Assembly: GCF_042677865.1 (NCBI RefSeq)
Contig: NZ_JBHUDD010000001.1
Coordinates: forward strand, 17,919-81,918
Source: Lutimaribacter salitolerans
GTDB lineage: Bacteria > Pseudomonadota > Alphaproteobacteria > Rhodobacterales > Rhodobacteraceae
Direction: 5' to 3'
Length of the DNA: 64,000 bases
The notes below the pieces were generated by a model. That model ran no database searches, was not told where the DNA came from, and saw only the letters and a list, made by a program, of their open reading frames with translations. Below, piece after piece: positions 17,101 through 25,768 of this stretch. The translations under genes and the position numbers were made by a program. Numbering within the stretch: position 1 is the stretch's first letter; each line of letters opens with the position of its first letter.

Positions 17101-19304
17101 CCGCCCGTGGCATCTCGCTGACTTCGGCCCGGCGGGGTGGCGCGCGGCTGACCGCGATCACGCCCGAACCGGCCAATGACACGCCCGGTGCGCGGCACGA
17201 TGGCAAAACCCTGTCGCGCGCCGGTCTGGCAGTGACCTATGCCGGGTTGCTGGGCGTCGAAGCGGTGGCCAGCGACGTGTTGGAAGCGATGACAACCTCG
17301 TCGGCGCAGGGCCCTGCCGCACAGCCGCAGCGGCTGGCTGACGGGCTAACCGCGGCGGGCCTGCTGGCGAAGGTCGAGACCGCAGGAACCTTGACCGATG
17401 ATCTGTGGCCGGCGCTGGCACAGATGACATCGGGGCAGTTCGTTCTGGTGCTGTCACAGGCGCGCGGCGATCTGGTGATCTATGATGTCACCTGCACCGA
17501 CAACCGCGCCATCGTGCCCCTGTCCGAGTTCCAGCCCTATTTCACCGGCTGTCTGGTCCGGGCCGAGGCCGACATCCAGTCGCTGGAGCAGGCCCATATG
17601 CCCACACAGATGGCGCCGCACTGGTTCTGGGGCGAATTCGCGCGCTTTCGCCGACCCTTTGCCGAGGTGGCGCTGGGGTCGTTCGTGGCCAACCTGCTGG
17701 CGGTGTCGGTCGCGCTGTTCTCGCTGCAGGTCTATGACCGCGTGATCCCGCATCAGTCCGAGGCAACACTGTGGGTGCTGGCAATCGGCGCGATGATCGC
17801 CCTGCTGATGGAAGCTGCGCTGAAGATCGCGCGCGCCCGGCTGATCGACGGTGCAGGGCGGCAGATCGAGCTGAACGTGCAGCAACTTCTCATGGCGCGT
17901 ATCCTGGGCATGCGGTCGGATGCGCGCGGGCGTGCGCCGTCGCAACTGTTCAGCTCGATGCGCGAATTCGGCTCGGTGCGCGAGTTCTTTACCGCCTCGA
18001 CCGTGTCATCGCTCGCGGATATTCCGTTCATCTTTGTCTTTCTGCTGCTGGTGGCGTCGATCGCGGGCAACGTGGTCTGGGTGCTGGTGGCGGGCGCGGT
18101 GCTGATGGTGGTGCCGGGGTTCTTTCTGCAAAAACGCATGATGCGGCTGACGCAGGAAACCCAAGGCGCATCCGCCAAGGCCGGTCGGCTGCTGCACGAG
18201 GCGGTGTTCGAGCTGGACACGATCAAGACCCAGCGCGCCGAGGACCGGTTCAACCGTGTCTGGACGGAACTGTCGGCTCTGTCGGCGCTGAAATCCAGCG
18301 AGCAGCGCAAGCTGGCCTCGACCCTGACATTCTGGGCGCAGGGGGTGCAGCAGGTCACCTATGTTGGGGCGGTGATCACCGGCACGTATCTGGTCTTTTC
18401 GGGCGACTTTACCGTCGGGTCGATCATTGCCGTGGGTATCCTGACCAGCCGCACACTGGCGCCGCTGACACAACTGGCCGGCACGATGGCGCGCTGGGGC
18501 AACGTGAAGACCGCGCTGGACGGGCTGGACGGGATTGCCCATGCGGCGCAGGACGCGGATGCCACGCGCAGCTATCTGCGGCGCGAAACCCTGCGCGGTG
18601 CCTTCACCCTGCGCGAGGTGCAGTTTCGCTATGACGACGACGGCGCGCCGACGCTGGACATTCCCGCGCTGCAAATTCAGGCGGGGCAGAAACTGGCCGT
18701 GCTGGGGGCCAACGGCTCGGGCAAGTCCACGCTGCTCAAACTCTTGTCGGGGCTTTACGCGCCCGAGCGGGGCACCGTTCTGATCGACGGGACCGACATG
18801 GCCCAGATCGAGCCGCGCGACCTGCGCCGCCTTGTGGGCTATCTGGGGCAGGACGTGCGGCTGTTCGCCGGCAACCTGCGCGACAACCTGAACCTCAACC
18901 TGATGGAGCGTGACGACGAACGCCTGCTGCGCGCGCTGGACTTCGCAGGGCTGGGCCCGTTCGTGAAATCGCACCCCAAGGGGCTGGATCTGGACATCCG
19001 CGACGGCGGGCAGGGCCTGTCGGTGGGGCAGCGCCAGTCGATCGGCTGGGCGCGGCTGTGGTTGCAGAACCCGGCGATCTGCCTGCTGGACGAACCCACG
19101 GCGGCGCTGGATCAAACGCTGGAAAACACGCTGGTCAGCCGGTTGAAGGACTGGCTGGACGGGCGCACGGCGATCATCGCCACCCACCGCGTGCCGATCC
19201 TGTCGCTGACCGACCGCACGATGATCCTGCAAAACGGGCGAATGGTCGTCGATGGCCCGCGTGATCAGGTTCTGGCCCACCTGGCCGCGACGAAGGGGGC
19301 ATAG
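17097..19304 (+). CDS. Type I secretion ABC permease/ATPase (LapB/BapB type)
   Basis: A 735-residue exporter half-transporter. Residues about 40-170 form a C39-peptidase-like domain without a Cys-His active site, as usual for LapB-type exporters of large adhesins. A six-helix membrane domain follows (about 190-480), then the nucleotide-binding domain: Walker A GANGSGKST at about 537, a degenerate signature LSVGQRQ and Walker B AICLLDEPTAALD. It starts inside the stop of the TolC gene. It should energise transport of the adhesin across both membranes in one step. Confidence 0.92.
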   Translation: MTARGISLTSARRGGARLTAITPEPANDTPGARHDGKTLSRAGLAVTYAGLLGVEAVASDVLEAMTTSSAQGPAAQPQRLADGLTAAGLLAKVETAGTLTDDLWPALAQMTSGQFVLVLSQARGDLVIYDVTCTDNRAIVPLSEFQPYFTGCLVRAEADIQSLEQAHMPTQMAPHWFWGEFARFRRPFAEVALGSFVANLLAVSVALFSLQVYDRVIPHQSEATLWVLAIGAMIALLMEAALKIARARLIDGAGRQIELNVQQLLMARILGMRSDARGRAPSQLFSSMREFGSVREFFTASTVSSLADIPFIFVFLLLVASIAGNVVWVLVAGAVLMVVPGFFLQKRMMRLTQETQGASAKAGRLLHEAVFELDTIKTQRAEDRFNRVWTELSALSALKSSEQRKLASTLTFWAQGVQQVTYVGAVITGTYLVFSGDFTVGSIIAVGILTSRTLAPLTQLAGTMARWGNVKTALDGLDGIAHAAQDADATRSYLRRETLRGAFTLREVQFRYDDDGAPTLDIPALQIQAGQKLAVLGANGSGKSTLLKLLSGLYAPERGTVLIDGTDMAQIEPRDLRRLVGYLGQDVRLFAGNLRDNLNLNLMERDDERLLRALDFAGLGPFVKSHPKGLDLDIRDGGQGLSVGQRQSIGWARLWLQNPAICLLDEPTAALDQTLENTLVSRLKDWLDGRTAIIATHRVPILSLTDRTMILQNGRMVVDGPRDQVLAHLAATKGA

Positions 19305-19307
19305 ACG

Positions 19308-20495
19308 ATGGCGACCTCCAGCACCAATCTGGCCAGCCAGTTGAACCAGAAGATGAAGGGACCATCGCTGATCGTGTGGCTCTGCGCGGCCTCGGTCTGG
19401 TTCTTCGTGATCTGGGCGGCCTTTGCCTGGGTCGACGAGATCGTGCGCGCCGAGGGCGAGATGATCAGCTCGTCCCGGCCACAGATCATCCAGAACCTCG
19501 AAGGTGGCATCCTGGCCGAACTGATGGTCCGGGAGGGCGATATCGTCCAGCGCGGCGATATGCTGGCGCGGTTGCATGGCACGCAGTTCCGGTCCTCGGT
19601 CGATGAGATCGGCGAGCAGATCAGCGCGCTGGAGATCCGCCGCCTGCGGCTGGAGGCGGAGCTGGCGGGACAGTTCGATTTCGCGGTGCCGGAAGCCCTG
19701 GCGCAAAGCTCGCCCGATATCGTGGCGTCGGAACGCGCGCTGCTGAAGGCGCGGCAATCGGACTACGTCAAAAGCAGCGAAGGCGCGCAAAAGGTGCTGG
19801 AGCAGGCGGCGCAGGAACTGGCGCTGATGGAGAACCTGCTGGAGAAAAAGGTTGTCGCCCTGATCGAGGTGACCCGCGCGCGCAAGACCCATGCCGATGC
19901 GCGCGCCCGCTATGATGAGGTGGTGACGCAGACCGAGCTGGAGCGCGCGCAGGACTATTCCGACACGCTGAAAGAACTGGCGACGCTGCGGCAGAACCTG
20001 AAATCCAGCCAGGATCAGTTGAACCGCACCGTGCTGGTGGCCCCGCTGCGCGGCATCGTGAACAACCTGTCGGTAACGACGATTGGCGGCGTGGTGCGCC
20101 CCGGCGAAGAGATATTGCAGATCATCCCGCTTGACGAGGAACTGTATGTCGAGGCGCGGGTGAAGCCCGAGAACATCGCCAACATCCGCCGGGGGCAGGA
20201 GGCGACGATCAAGCTGTCGGCCTATGACTACACCATCTTCGGCACGCTGAAGGGACGTGTGGATTTCATCTCGGCGGACACGTTCAAGGACGAGCGCGCC
20301 CGCGACCCCGATGCCTCGGCGCATTACATGGTGACGCTGCGGGTGGACATGAGCCAGCTGACCGACCGGCAGGCCAGCGTCGAGATCCGCCCCGGCATGC
20401 AGGCCGCCGTGGAGCTGCACACCGGGCAGAAGACTGTCCTGCAATACCTGCTGAAACCGCTGTACAAGTCGCGCGAGGCGCTGCGCGAGCCATGA
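19308..20495 (+). CDS. HlyD-family membrane fusion protein (LapC type)
   Basis: A 395-residue periplasmic adaptor. A short cytoplasmic N-terminus precedes one transmembrane helix (LIVWLCAASVWFFVIWAAFAW). Then come a lipoyl half (IIQNLEGGILAELMVREGDIV), a long coiled-coil hairpin (about 95-230) and the second lipoyl half with the beta-barrel (RTVLVAPLRGIVNNLSVTT). The end GQKTVLQYLLKPLYKSREALREP is typical of the class. It completes the ABC–adaptor–TolC set and lies three bases after the ABC gene. Confidence 0.93.
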   Translation: MATSSTNLASQLNQKMKGPSLIVWLCAASVWFFVIWAAFAWVDEIVRAEGEMISSSRPQIIQNLEGGILAELMVREGDIVQRGDMLARLHGTQFRSSVDEIGEQISALEIRRLRLEAELAGQFDFAVPEALAQSSPDIVASERALLKARQSDYVKSSEGAQKVLEQAAQELALMENLLEKKVVALIEVTRARKTHADARARYDEVVTQTELERAQDYSDTLKELATLRQNLKSSQDQLNRTVLVAPLRGIVNNLSVTTIGGVVRPGEEILQIIPLDEELYVEARVKPENIANIRRGQEATIKLSAYDYTIFGTLKGRVDFISADTFKDERARDPDASAHYMVTLRVDMSQLTDRQASVEIRPGMQAAVELHTGQKTVLQYLLKPLYKSREALREP

Positions 20496-20610
20496 GATCG
20501 CGGCGCCGGGCCTGACCCGAAGGAGCGGCTGCGCCGCGCTGGTTTCCGGAGCCTGTGGTGCGGTGGGTGCGATTCTGCGCAAGGTCTGCACCTGTGACGC
20601 GCGCCGGATT

Positions 20611-20634
20611 TGAGTTTATCTTGCAAGATGAAGG
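20611..20634 (+). repeat. Copy of the AGTTTA…GCAAGATGAAG intergenic repeat tail
   Basis: The segment tgagtttatcttgcaagatg followed by aagg matches the tail repeated elsewhere in the window. It lies between the convergent ends of the adaptor gene and dtd. Upstream, gcggc tgc gccgc forms a GC-rich hairpin as in the longer copies. Confidence 0.6.
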
Positions 20635-20636
20635 GG

Positions 20637-21074
20637 TCAGGTGTCGATCCAGATCGTCACCGGCCCGTCATTGACCAGCGCCACCTGCATATCCGCGCCA
20701 AACTGGCCGGTCTGAACCGGGATGCCTTGCGCGGCAAGACTGGTGGCGAAATGCCGGTACAGGCGGTCGCCCTCATCCGGTGCGGCGGCGGCAGAAAATC
20801 CGGGGCGGTTGCCGCGTGAGGTGTCGGCGGCAAGGGTGAACTGGCTGACCACCAGTGCTGCACCCCCGATATCAAGCAGCGAGCGGTTCATCTTGCCCGC
20901 GTCGTCCTTGAAAATGCGCAGCTTGGCGATCTTCGCGGCCAGCGCATCCGCCTGTTGCGCGCCGTCGCCCTGCATGGCGCAGACAAGGATCAGCAGCCCC
21001 GGGCCGATCTGGCCGATGGTGGCATCGTCCACCGTGACGATGGCCTGCGAGACCCGCTGGATCAGGGCCCGCAT
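20637..21074 (-). CDS. dtd: D-aminoacyl-tRNA deacylase
   Basis: A 145-residue DTD enzyme that hydrolyses D-aminoacyl-tRNAs (and Gly-tRNAAla) in the cytoplasm. Diagnostic motifs are MRALIQRVSQAIVTVD, the SQFTLAAD motif with RGNRPGFSAA, and the Gly-cisPro motif NDGPVTIWID at the C-terminus. The ATG at 21074 shares one base with the purK stop (TGATG), so translation is coupled. An upstream in-frame ATG within purK is a shadow. Confidence 0.96.
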   Translation of the reverse strand: MRALIQRVSQAIVTVDDATIGQIGPGLLILVCAMQGDGAQQADALAAKIAKLRIFKDDAGKMNRSLLDIGGAALVVSQFTLAADTSRGNRPGFSAAAAPDEGDRLYRHFATSLAAQGIPVQTGQFGADMQVALVNDGPVTIWIDT

Positions 21075-22150
21075 CAGGGCTTGCCCGGCTTGACGCGGTT
21101 GACATGGCCCATCTTGCGGCCCGGCTTGCACGCGGTCTTGCCGTAAAGATGCAGGGCGGCGTGGGGTTCGCGGGCCATGGCGGGGATGCGGTCGATGTCA
21201 TCGCCGATCAGGTTCTCCATCACCACATCGGAGTGGCGCATCCCATCGCCAAGCGGCCAGCCGGCAATGGCGCGGATATGCTGTTCGAACTGGTCCACGG
21301 CGCAGCCATTCTGCGTCCAGTGGCCCGAGTTGTGCACGCGTGGGGCGATCTCGTTCACGATCAGTCCCTGGGGCGTCACGAACAGCTCGACCCCCAGAAC
21401 GCCGACATACTCCAGCGCGTTCAGGATGCGCGCAGCCAGCAGCACCGCATCGCTGCGTTGTGTCGGCGTCAGGCGCGCAGGCACGGTTGTGCTGCGCAGG
21501 ATGCCGCCCTCATGCACGTTCTCGCCCGGATCGAAACAGGCGACCGAGCCATCGAGCCCGCGCGCGGCGATCACCGACACTTCGTGCGTGAACTCGACAA
21601 ACCCTTCCAGGATCGCGGCGGATCCGGCCATGTCGTCCAGCGCCTGACCGGCCTCATCCGGGGACATGATCCGCGCCTGCCCCTTGCCGTCATAGCCAAG
21701 GCGGCGGGTCTTGAGGATCGCGGGCGTGCCGATGCTCTCCAGCGCCGTGCCCAGATCATCAGCACTGTCCACCGCGGCATGGGGCGCCGTTTGCAGGCCC
21801 AGCCCGGTCAGGAATTCCTTTTCGGTCAGCCGGTCCTGGCTGATGCGCAGCGCCTCGCGGCCCGGGCGGATGGGCCGCAGGGTTTCGATGATGTCCAGCG
21901 CCGAGGTCGGGATGTTCTCGAACTCGTAGGTGACGACATCCACCGCCTGCGCAAAGGCGCGCAGGGCCTCGGCGTCGTCATACCCGGCCTGGAAATGATA
22001 GTTGGCGACGTGGCTGGCCGGACAATCACCGCCCGGTTCAAAGATGCAGGTCTTGAACCCAAGACGGCTGGCGGCGACCGACAGCATGCGCCCCAACTGC
22101 CCACCGCCGAGGATGCCGATGACCGCGCCGGTGTGCAAGGGATCAGTCAT
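21074..22150 (-). CDS. purK: 5-(carboxyamino)imidazole ribonucleotide synthase
   Basis: A 358-residue ATP-grasp enzyme that carboxylates AIR to N5-CAIR in purine synthesis. The N-terminus has GAVIGILGGGQLGRML, and the grasp region includes ILKTRRLGYDGKGQ and VELFVTPQGLIVNEIAPRVHNSGH. The ATG at 22150 overlaps the end of purE by eight bases. The product goes straight to PurE, encoded just upstream. Confidence 0.97.
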   Translation of the reverse strand: MTDPLHTGAVIGILGGGQLGRMLSVAASRLGFKTCIFEPGGDCPASHVANYHFQAGYDDAEALRAFAQAVDVVTYEFENIPTSALDIIETLRPIRPGREALRISQDRLTEKEFLTGLGLQTAPHAAVDSADDLGTALESIGTPAILKTRRLGYDGKGQARIMSPDEAGQALDDMAGSAAILEGFVEFTHEVSVIAARGLDGSVACFDPGENVHEGGILRSTTVPARLTPTQRSDAVLLAARILNALEYVGVLGVELFVTPQGLIVNEIAPRVHNSGHWTQNGCAVDQFEQHIRAIAGWPLGDGMRHSDVVMENLIGDDIDRIPAMAREPHAALHLYGKTACKPGRKMGHVNRVKPGKP

Positions 22151-22631
22151 TGCTGGGCACCTGCGGGATCGAGGCCGACAGCGCCGCGCGCCAGTCGTCC
22201 AGCCGTTGGGCAAGATCCGCGTCGTGCATGGCCAGCATCTGCGCCGCCATCAGCCCGGCATTCTTGGCCCCGGCCCCACCGATCGCCATCGTGGCCACCG
22301 GAAAGCCGCGTGGCATCTGCAGGATCGAATACAGGCTGTCCACACCCGACAGCGCCTTGGTCTGCACGGGAACGCCGATCACCGGCACGCGGGTTTTCGA
22401 CGCCATCATGCCGGGCAGATGCGCCGCCCCGCCGGCGCCGGCAATGATCACCTGCAATCCGCGCTCGACGGCGGTCTTGCCATATTCCCACAGCCGGTCA
22501 GGCGTGCGATGGGCCGAGACGATGCGCGCCTCGTAGGGCACGCCAAGCTCGTCCAGGATATCCGCCGCCTCTTTCATCGTGGGCCAGTCCGATTGACTGC
22601 CCATGATGATGCCAACCTTGATGTCCACCAT
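22143..22631 (-). CDS. purE: N5-carboxyaminoimidazole ribonucleotide mutase
   Basis: A 162-residue class I PurE that converts N5-CAIR to CAIR. VGIIMGSQSDWPTM, the SAHRTPDRL motif with its catalytic His, and AGAGGAAHLPGMMASKT are all present. It is the first gene of a purE-purK-dtd operon read from the minus strand. Confidence 0.97.
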   Translation of the reverse strand: MVDIKVGIIMGSQSDWPTMKEAADILDELGVPYEARIVSAHRTPDRLWEYGKTAVERGLQVIIAGAGGAAHLPGMMASKTRVPVIGVPVQTKALSGVDSLYSILQMPRGFPVATMAIGGAGAKNAGLMAAQMLAMHDADLAQRLDDWRAALSASIPQVPSND

Positions 22632-22683
22632 GCCCGCGCCCCTTCGCCGTGAATGAGACGCGCACTATACGAAAGGCGCGGGG

Positions 22684-22920
22684 TTAGGCAATGATATCCG
22701 GGTACAGACGATCCTCGATCAGGGCGATGCGGTCCTTGAGCAGCAGTTTGCGCTTTTTCAAACGTTGCAGGGTCAGCTGATCCGCCGTTGCGCGATCCTG
22801 CAGGGCGCGGATCGAATCGTCCAGATCGCGGTGTTCGCGGCGGAACACTTCCAGTTCCACGCGCAGCACCTCGTCGGTCTTCATAGCGATATCGCTGGCA
22901 AAATCCGAATGGGCGTTCAT
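22684..22920 (-). CDS. YdcH/DUF465 family small coiled-coil protein
   Basis: A 78-residue helical protein with long heptad-like runs (VELEVFRREHRDLDDSIRALQ, LQRLKKRKLLLKDRIALIEDRL) ending in LYPDIIA. These are hallmarks of the YdcH/DUF465 family, of unknown role. The longer frame upstream is low-complexity, so I start at the ATG at 22920 (MNAHSDF); ATG 22887 (MKTDEV) is also possible. It is divergent from the small heat-shock gene. Confidence 0.8.
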   Translation of the reverse strand: MNAHSDFASDIAMKTDEVLRVELEVFRREHRDLDDSIRALQDRATADQLTLQRLKKRKLLLKDRIALIEDRLYPDIIA

Positions 22921-22986
22921 CACAGGTGATTCCGTTGCTTGCGAGAGGTTTCTTAACATACTGAAAAACCGGGTTTTCGCAAAGCC

Positions 22987-23016
22987 CTTGCGGGATTGCG
23001 GAACAGCCCCCATATT
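22987..23016 (+). promoter_or_regulatory. Candidate heat-shock sigma (RpoH) promoter for hsp20
   Basis: cttgcg at 22987-22992 and cccccatatt at 23007-23016 are separated by 14 bases, close to the RpoH consensus CTTGAA–N11-16–CCCCATnT. Transcription would begin near 23024, giving a leader of about 60 bases before the hsp20 start. The position before a small heat-shock gene supports the call. Confidence 0.6.
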
Positions 23017-23084
23017 TTTGATGACTCGGGATTGCCGCAACAGGGATGCCGGGACGGACTGTCGCTTAGATCAAGGACGTGTCG

Positions 23085-23498
23085 ATGACAAAACTTACAC
23101 TCGGGTCACACCCGTACCTTCTGGGCTTCGAACAGTTGGAGCGGTTGCTGGAGCGCACTGCGAAATCCGGCAACGAAGGCTACCCGCCTTTCAACATCGA
23201 GCAGACTTCGGACACATCATACCGCATCACGTTGGCGGTAGCGGGGTTTGCCGAATGCGATCTGAGCATTACCGTTGAAGACAAGCAACTGGTGATCCGT
23301 GGTCGTCAGGGCGACGACGGGGCCGACCGCGTGTTTCTGCACCGGGGCATTGCCGCGCGGCAGTTCCAGCGCAGCTTTGTGTTGGCCGACGGGGTCGAGG
23401 TGGGCGAGGCGTTGATGGAAAACGGCCTGTTGCACATCGACCTGACGCGCGCGCAGCCCGAAACGGTTGTGCAGACGATCAATATCAAAAGGGGGTAA
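23085..23498 (+). CDS. Hsp20/IbpA-type small heat-shock protein
   Basis: A 137-residue alpha-crystallin-domain chaperone. The N-terminus TLGSHPYLLGFEQLERLLER is that of the alphaproteobacterial IbpA class; the crystallin core follows (YRITLAVAGFAECDLSITVEDKQLVIRG) and ends with NGLLHIDLTRAQPE. The ATG at 23085 has aagga seven bases upstream, better than the GTG at 23079. It would hold unfolded proteins for refolding. It is co-directional with DUF1150, five bases away. Confidence 0.93.
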   Translation: MTKLTLGSHPYLLGFEQLERLLERTAKSGNEGYPPFNIEQTSDTSYRITLAVAGFAECDLSITVEDKQLVIRGRQGDDGADRVFLHRGIAARQFQRSFVLADGVEVGEALMENGLLHIDLTRAQPETVVQTINIKRG

Positions 23499-23503
23499 GC
23501 GAC

Positions 23504-23731
23504 ATGGATGTGAAATTCGATTTCGACGCAGGACAGGGGGATCGCATCGTCTATGTGCGCCCTGTCGAAGTGGCCGATCTGCCGGATGAGTTGCAGGAAA
23601 AACTGGTCGGGACCAAGACGCTGTATGCCGTGCACGATGCCAACGGGCAGCAATTGGCACTGGTCAAGGACCGCAAGACGGCCTTTGTTCTGGCCCGGCA
23701 GAACGATCTGTCGCCAGTGACCGTGCACTGA
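23504..23731 (+). CDS. DUF1150 family protein
   Basis: A 75-residue protein of the DUF1150 family, of unknown function and typical of Rhodobacterales and relatives, where it commonly follows an hsp20 gene. The core is YVRPVEVADLPDEL…LYAVHDANGQQLALVKDRKTAFVLARQNDL. It is in an operon with hsp20 and followed by a strong terminator, so it is probably heat-regulated too. Confidence 0.85.
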   Translation: MDVKFDFDAGQGDRIVYVRPVEVADLPDELQEKLVGTKTLYAVHDANGQQLALVKDRKTAFVLARQNDLSPVTVH

Positions 23732-23786
23732 TCCTTGCCGGACGATCCGGGCGGGACAGCGGCAGGTGCCGTAGGTCTGATATGTG

Positions 23787-23816
23787 AAAAAAGCCCGGTC
23801 TTGCGACCGGGCTTTT
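23787..23816. terminator. Bidirectional intrinsic terminator
   Basis: A perfect 10-bp stem, aagcccggtc / gaccgggctt, with loop ttgc is flanked by six A on the left and a T-run on the right. It can stop both the hsp20-DUF1150 transcript and the sat-cysC transcript coming from the other side. Confidence 0.9.
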
Positions 23817-23834
23817 CGAGTCATGAATTCCGGA

Positions 23835-25550
23835 TCAGTTGCCGGTGATCAGACCCATGCTTTCCAGCGTCAGGATCACCTGATGCGCGCAGTTATCAAC
23901 CTCGACATTCTCGGTCTCGACGCGCAGTTCGGGGTTCTGGGGTTCCTCGTAAGGATCTGAAATCCCGGTGAACTCCTTGATCTTTCCCGCGCGCGCCAGC
24001 TTGTACAGGCCCTTGCGGTCACGGCGCTCGCATTCCTCGACCGACGTGGCGACGTGCACCTCGATAAAGGCGCCATACTGTTCGATCATCTCGCGCACGG
24101 CGCGGCGGGTGGCGGTGTAGGGCGCGATGGGCGCACAGATCGCAATGCCGCCGTTCTTGGTGATTTCCGACGCGACATAGCCGATGCGCTTGATGTTGAT
24201 GTCGCGGTGCTCCTTGCTGAACCCCAGCTCTGATGACAGGTGCTTGCGCACGACGTCGCCATCCAGCAGCGTCACCGGACGCCCGCCCATCTCCATCAGC
24301 TTGACCATCAGAGCGTTGGCAATGGTGGATTTCCCCGAACCCGAAAGGCCGGTGAAGAACACGGTAAAGCCCTGCTGGCTGCGTGGTGGCGAGGTCCGGC
24401 GCAATTCCTTGACCACCTCGGGGAACGAGAACCACTCGGGGATCTCCAGACCCTCGCGCAGACGGCGGCGCAGTTCCGTGCCCGAGATGTTCAGGATCGT
24501 GACATTCTCGCGATCCTCGATCTCGTCATTGGGCTCGTATTGCGCGCGTTCCTGCACATAGACCATGTGTTTGAAATCGACCATCTCGATGCCGATTTCG
24601 TCCTGATGGGTGCGGAACAGATCCTGCGCATCATAGGGACCGTAGAAATCCTCGCCCGCGCTGTTCTTGCCGGGGCCTGCATGGTCCCGGCCCACGATCA
24701 GGTGGGTGCAGCCGTGGTTCTTGCGGATCAGACCGTGCCACACGGCCTCGCGCGGGCCGGCCATGCGCATCGCCAGGTTCAGCAGGCTCATCGTGGTGGT
24801 GGCCTGCGGGTACTTGTCCAGAACCGCCTCGTAGCAGCGCACGCGGGTGAAATGATCGACATCGCCGGGCTTGGTCATGCCGACGATGGGATGGATCAGC
24901 AGGTTGGCCTGCGCCTCGCGGGCGGCGCGGAATGTCAGTTCCTGATGCGCGCGGTGCAGCGGGTTGCGGGTCTGGAAGGCGACGACCTTGCGCCAGCCCA
25001 GCTTGCGGAAATAGGCGCGCAATTCGTTGGGGGTGTCGCGACGGGCGCGGAAATCATAATGCACGGGCTGCTGGATGCCGGTGACAGGGCCGCCCAGGTA
25101 CACGTTGCCCGCCTGATTGTGCAGATAATAGACCGCCGGATGCGCCTGGTCGTCGGCCCCGAACACCTTTTCGGCCTCGCGCGCCTTGTCGGGTGTCCAG
25201 CGGTCGGTCACGGTCATGGTGGCAAGGATCACGCCTTCCTGGTCGCGCAGGGCGATGTCCTGACCCAGTTCGACGCCGTCGGCAAATTCTTCGGACACGT
25301 CCAGCGTGATCGGGATCGGCCAAAGCTGGCCATCGGCAGTGCGCATGTCCTCGACCACGCCGTTGTAATCCGCCTCACTCTGGAACCCTTTCAAAGGAAA
25401 GAACCCGCCGTTCATCAGCAGTTCCAGATCGCAAACCTGGCGCGGGCTCAGATCCCAGCTGATCAGGTCGGCCGCCTCCAGCTTCATCTTCTGGGCGCTT
25501 TCGTAGCTGACATAGAGTTCTGGAATGGGGGCGAGGTTTGGAATGTTCAT
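23835..25550 (-). CDS. sat: Bifunctional sulfate adenylyltransferase / adenylylsulfate kinase
   Basis: A 571-residue fusion that turns sulfate and ATP into APS and then PAPS for sulfur assimilation. The N-terminal ~390 residues are a PUA-like plus ATP sulfurylase part with QTRNPLHRAHQEL and GRDHAGPG. The C-terminal ~175 residues are an APS kinase with P-loop GLSGSGKST and the segment DINIKRIGYVASEITKNGGI. Both catalytic regions look intact. It is single-gene, between the terminator at 23787 and a 218-base gap. Confidence 0.96.
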   Translation of the reverse strand: MNIPNLAPIPELYVSYESAQKMKLEAADLISWDLSPRQVCDLELLMNGGFFPLKGFQSEADYNGVVEDMRTADGQLWPIPITLDVSEEFADGVELGQDIALRDQEGVILATMTVTDRWTPDKAREAEKVFGADDQAHPAVYYLHNQAGNVYLGGPVTGIQQPVHYDFRARRDTPNELRAYFRKLGWRKVVAFQTRNPLHRAHQELTFRAAREAQANLLIHPIVGMTKPGDVDHFTRVRCYEAVLDKYPQATTTMSLLNLAMRMAGPREAVWHGLIRKNHGCTHLIVGRDHAGPGKNSAGEDFYGPYDAQDLFRTHQDEIGIEMVDFKHMVYVQERAQYEPNDEIEDRENVTILNISGTELRRRLREGLEIPEWFSFPEVVKELRRTSPPRSQQGFTVFFTGLSGSGKSTIANALMVKLMEMGGRPVTLLDGDVVRKHLSSELGFSKEHRDINIKRIGYVASEITKNGGIAICAPIAPYTATRRAVREMIEQYGAFIEVHVATSVEECERRDRKGLYKLARAGKIKEFTGISDPYEEPQNPELRVETENVEVDNCAHQVILTLESMGLITGN

Positions 25551-25768
25551 TTCGGCTCTCTTCTTCCTAATCGGTCTTCTAATGGTGTATCAGGGTTTCG
25601 CGCAGCCCATAGTCCCGCATGCAGGGGATTGGCAAGACAGGCGGCACGACTTTCACGCGAAGGCGGGCAAAATCCCGCCTTCTGTTGCTTTGCAGTAGCA
25701 AATTCGCCCGAACCGTGCGATTTTCCGCCCAGTTCGGGAGGGTCCGGCCTGCGCGGTCCGGGGCGGGG
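25551..25768. other. Gap between sat-cysC and trxB with hairpins
   Basis: A perfect 9-bp stem gaaggcggg / cccgccttc (25659-25682) and a second inverted pair cccgaac / gttcggg (around 25707-25738) lie here. The first is a plausible end of the trxB transcript, though it lacks a T-run. The part near 25551 must hold the sat-cysC promoter, which I cannot place. Confidence 0.5.

Noticed and set aside
25659..25682. A riboswitch before sat-cysC
   Set aside because: The hairpins are short and better explained as the trxB transcript end; no known aptamer pattern is visible.
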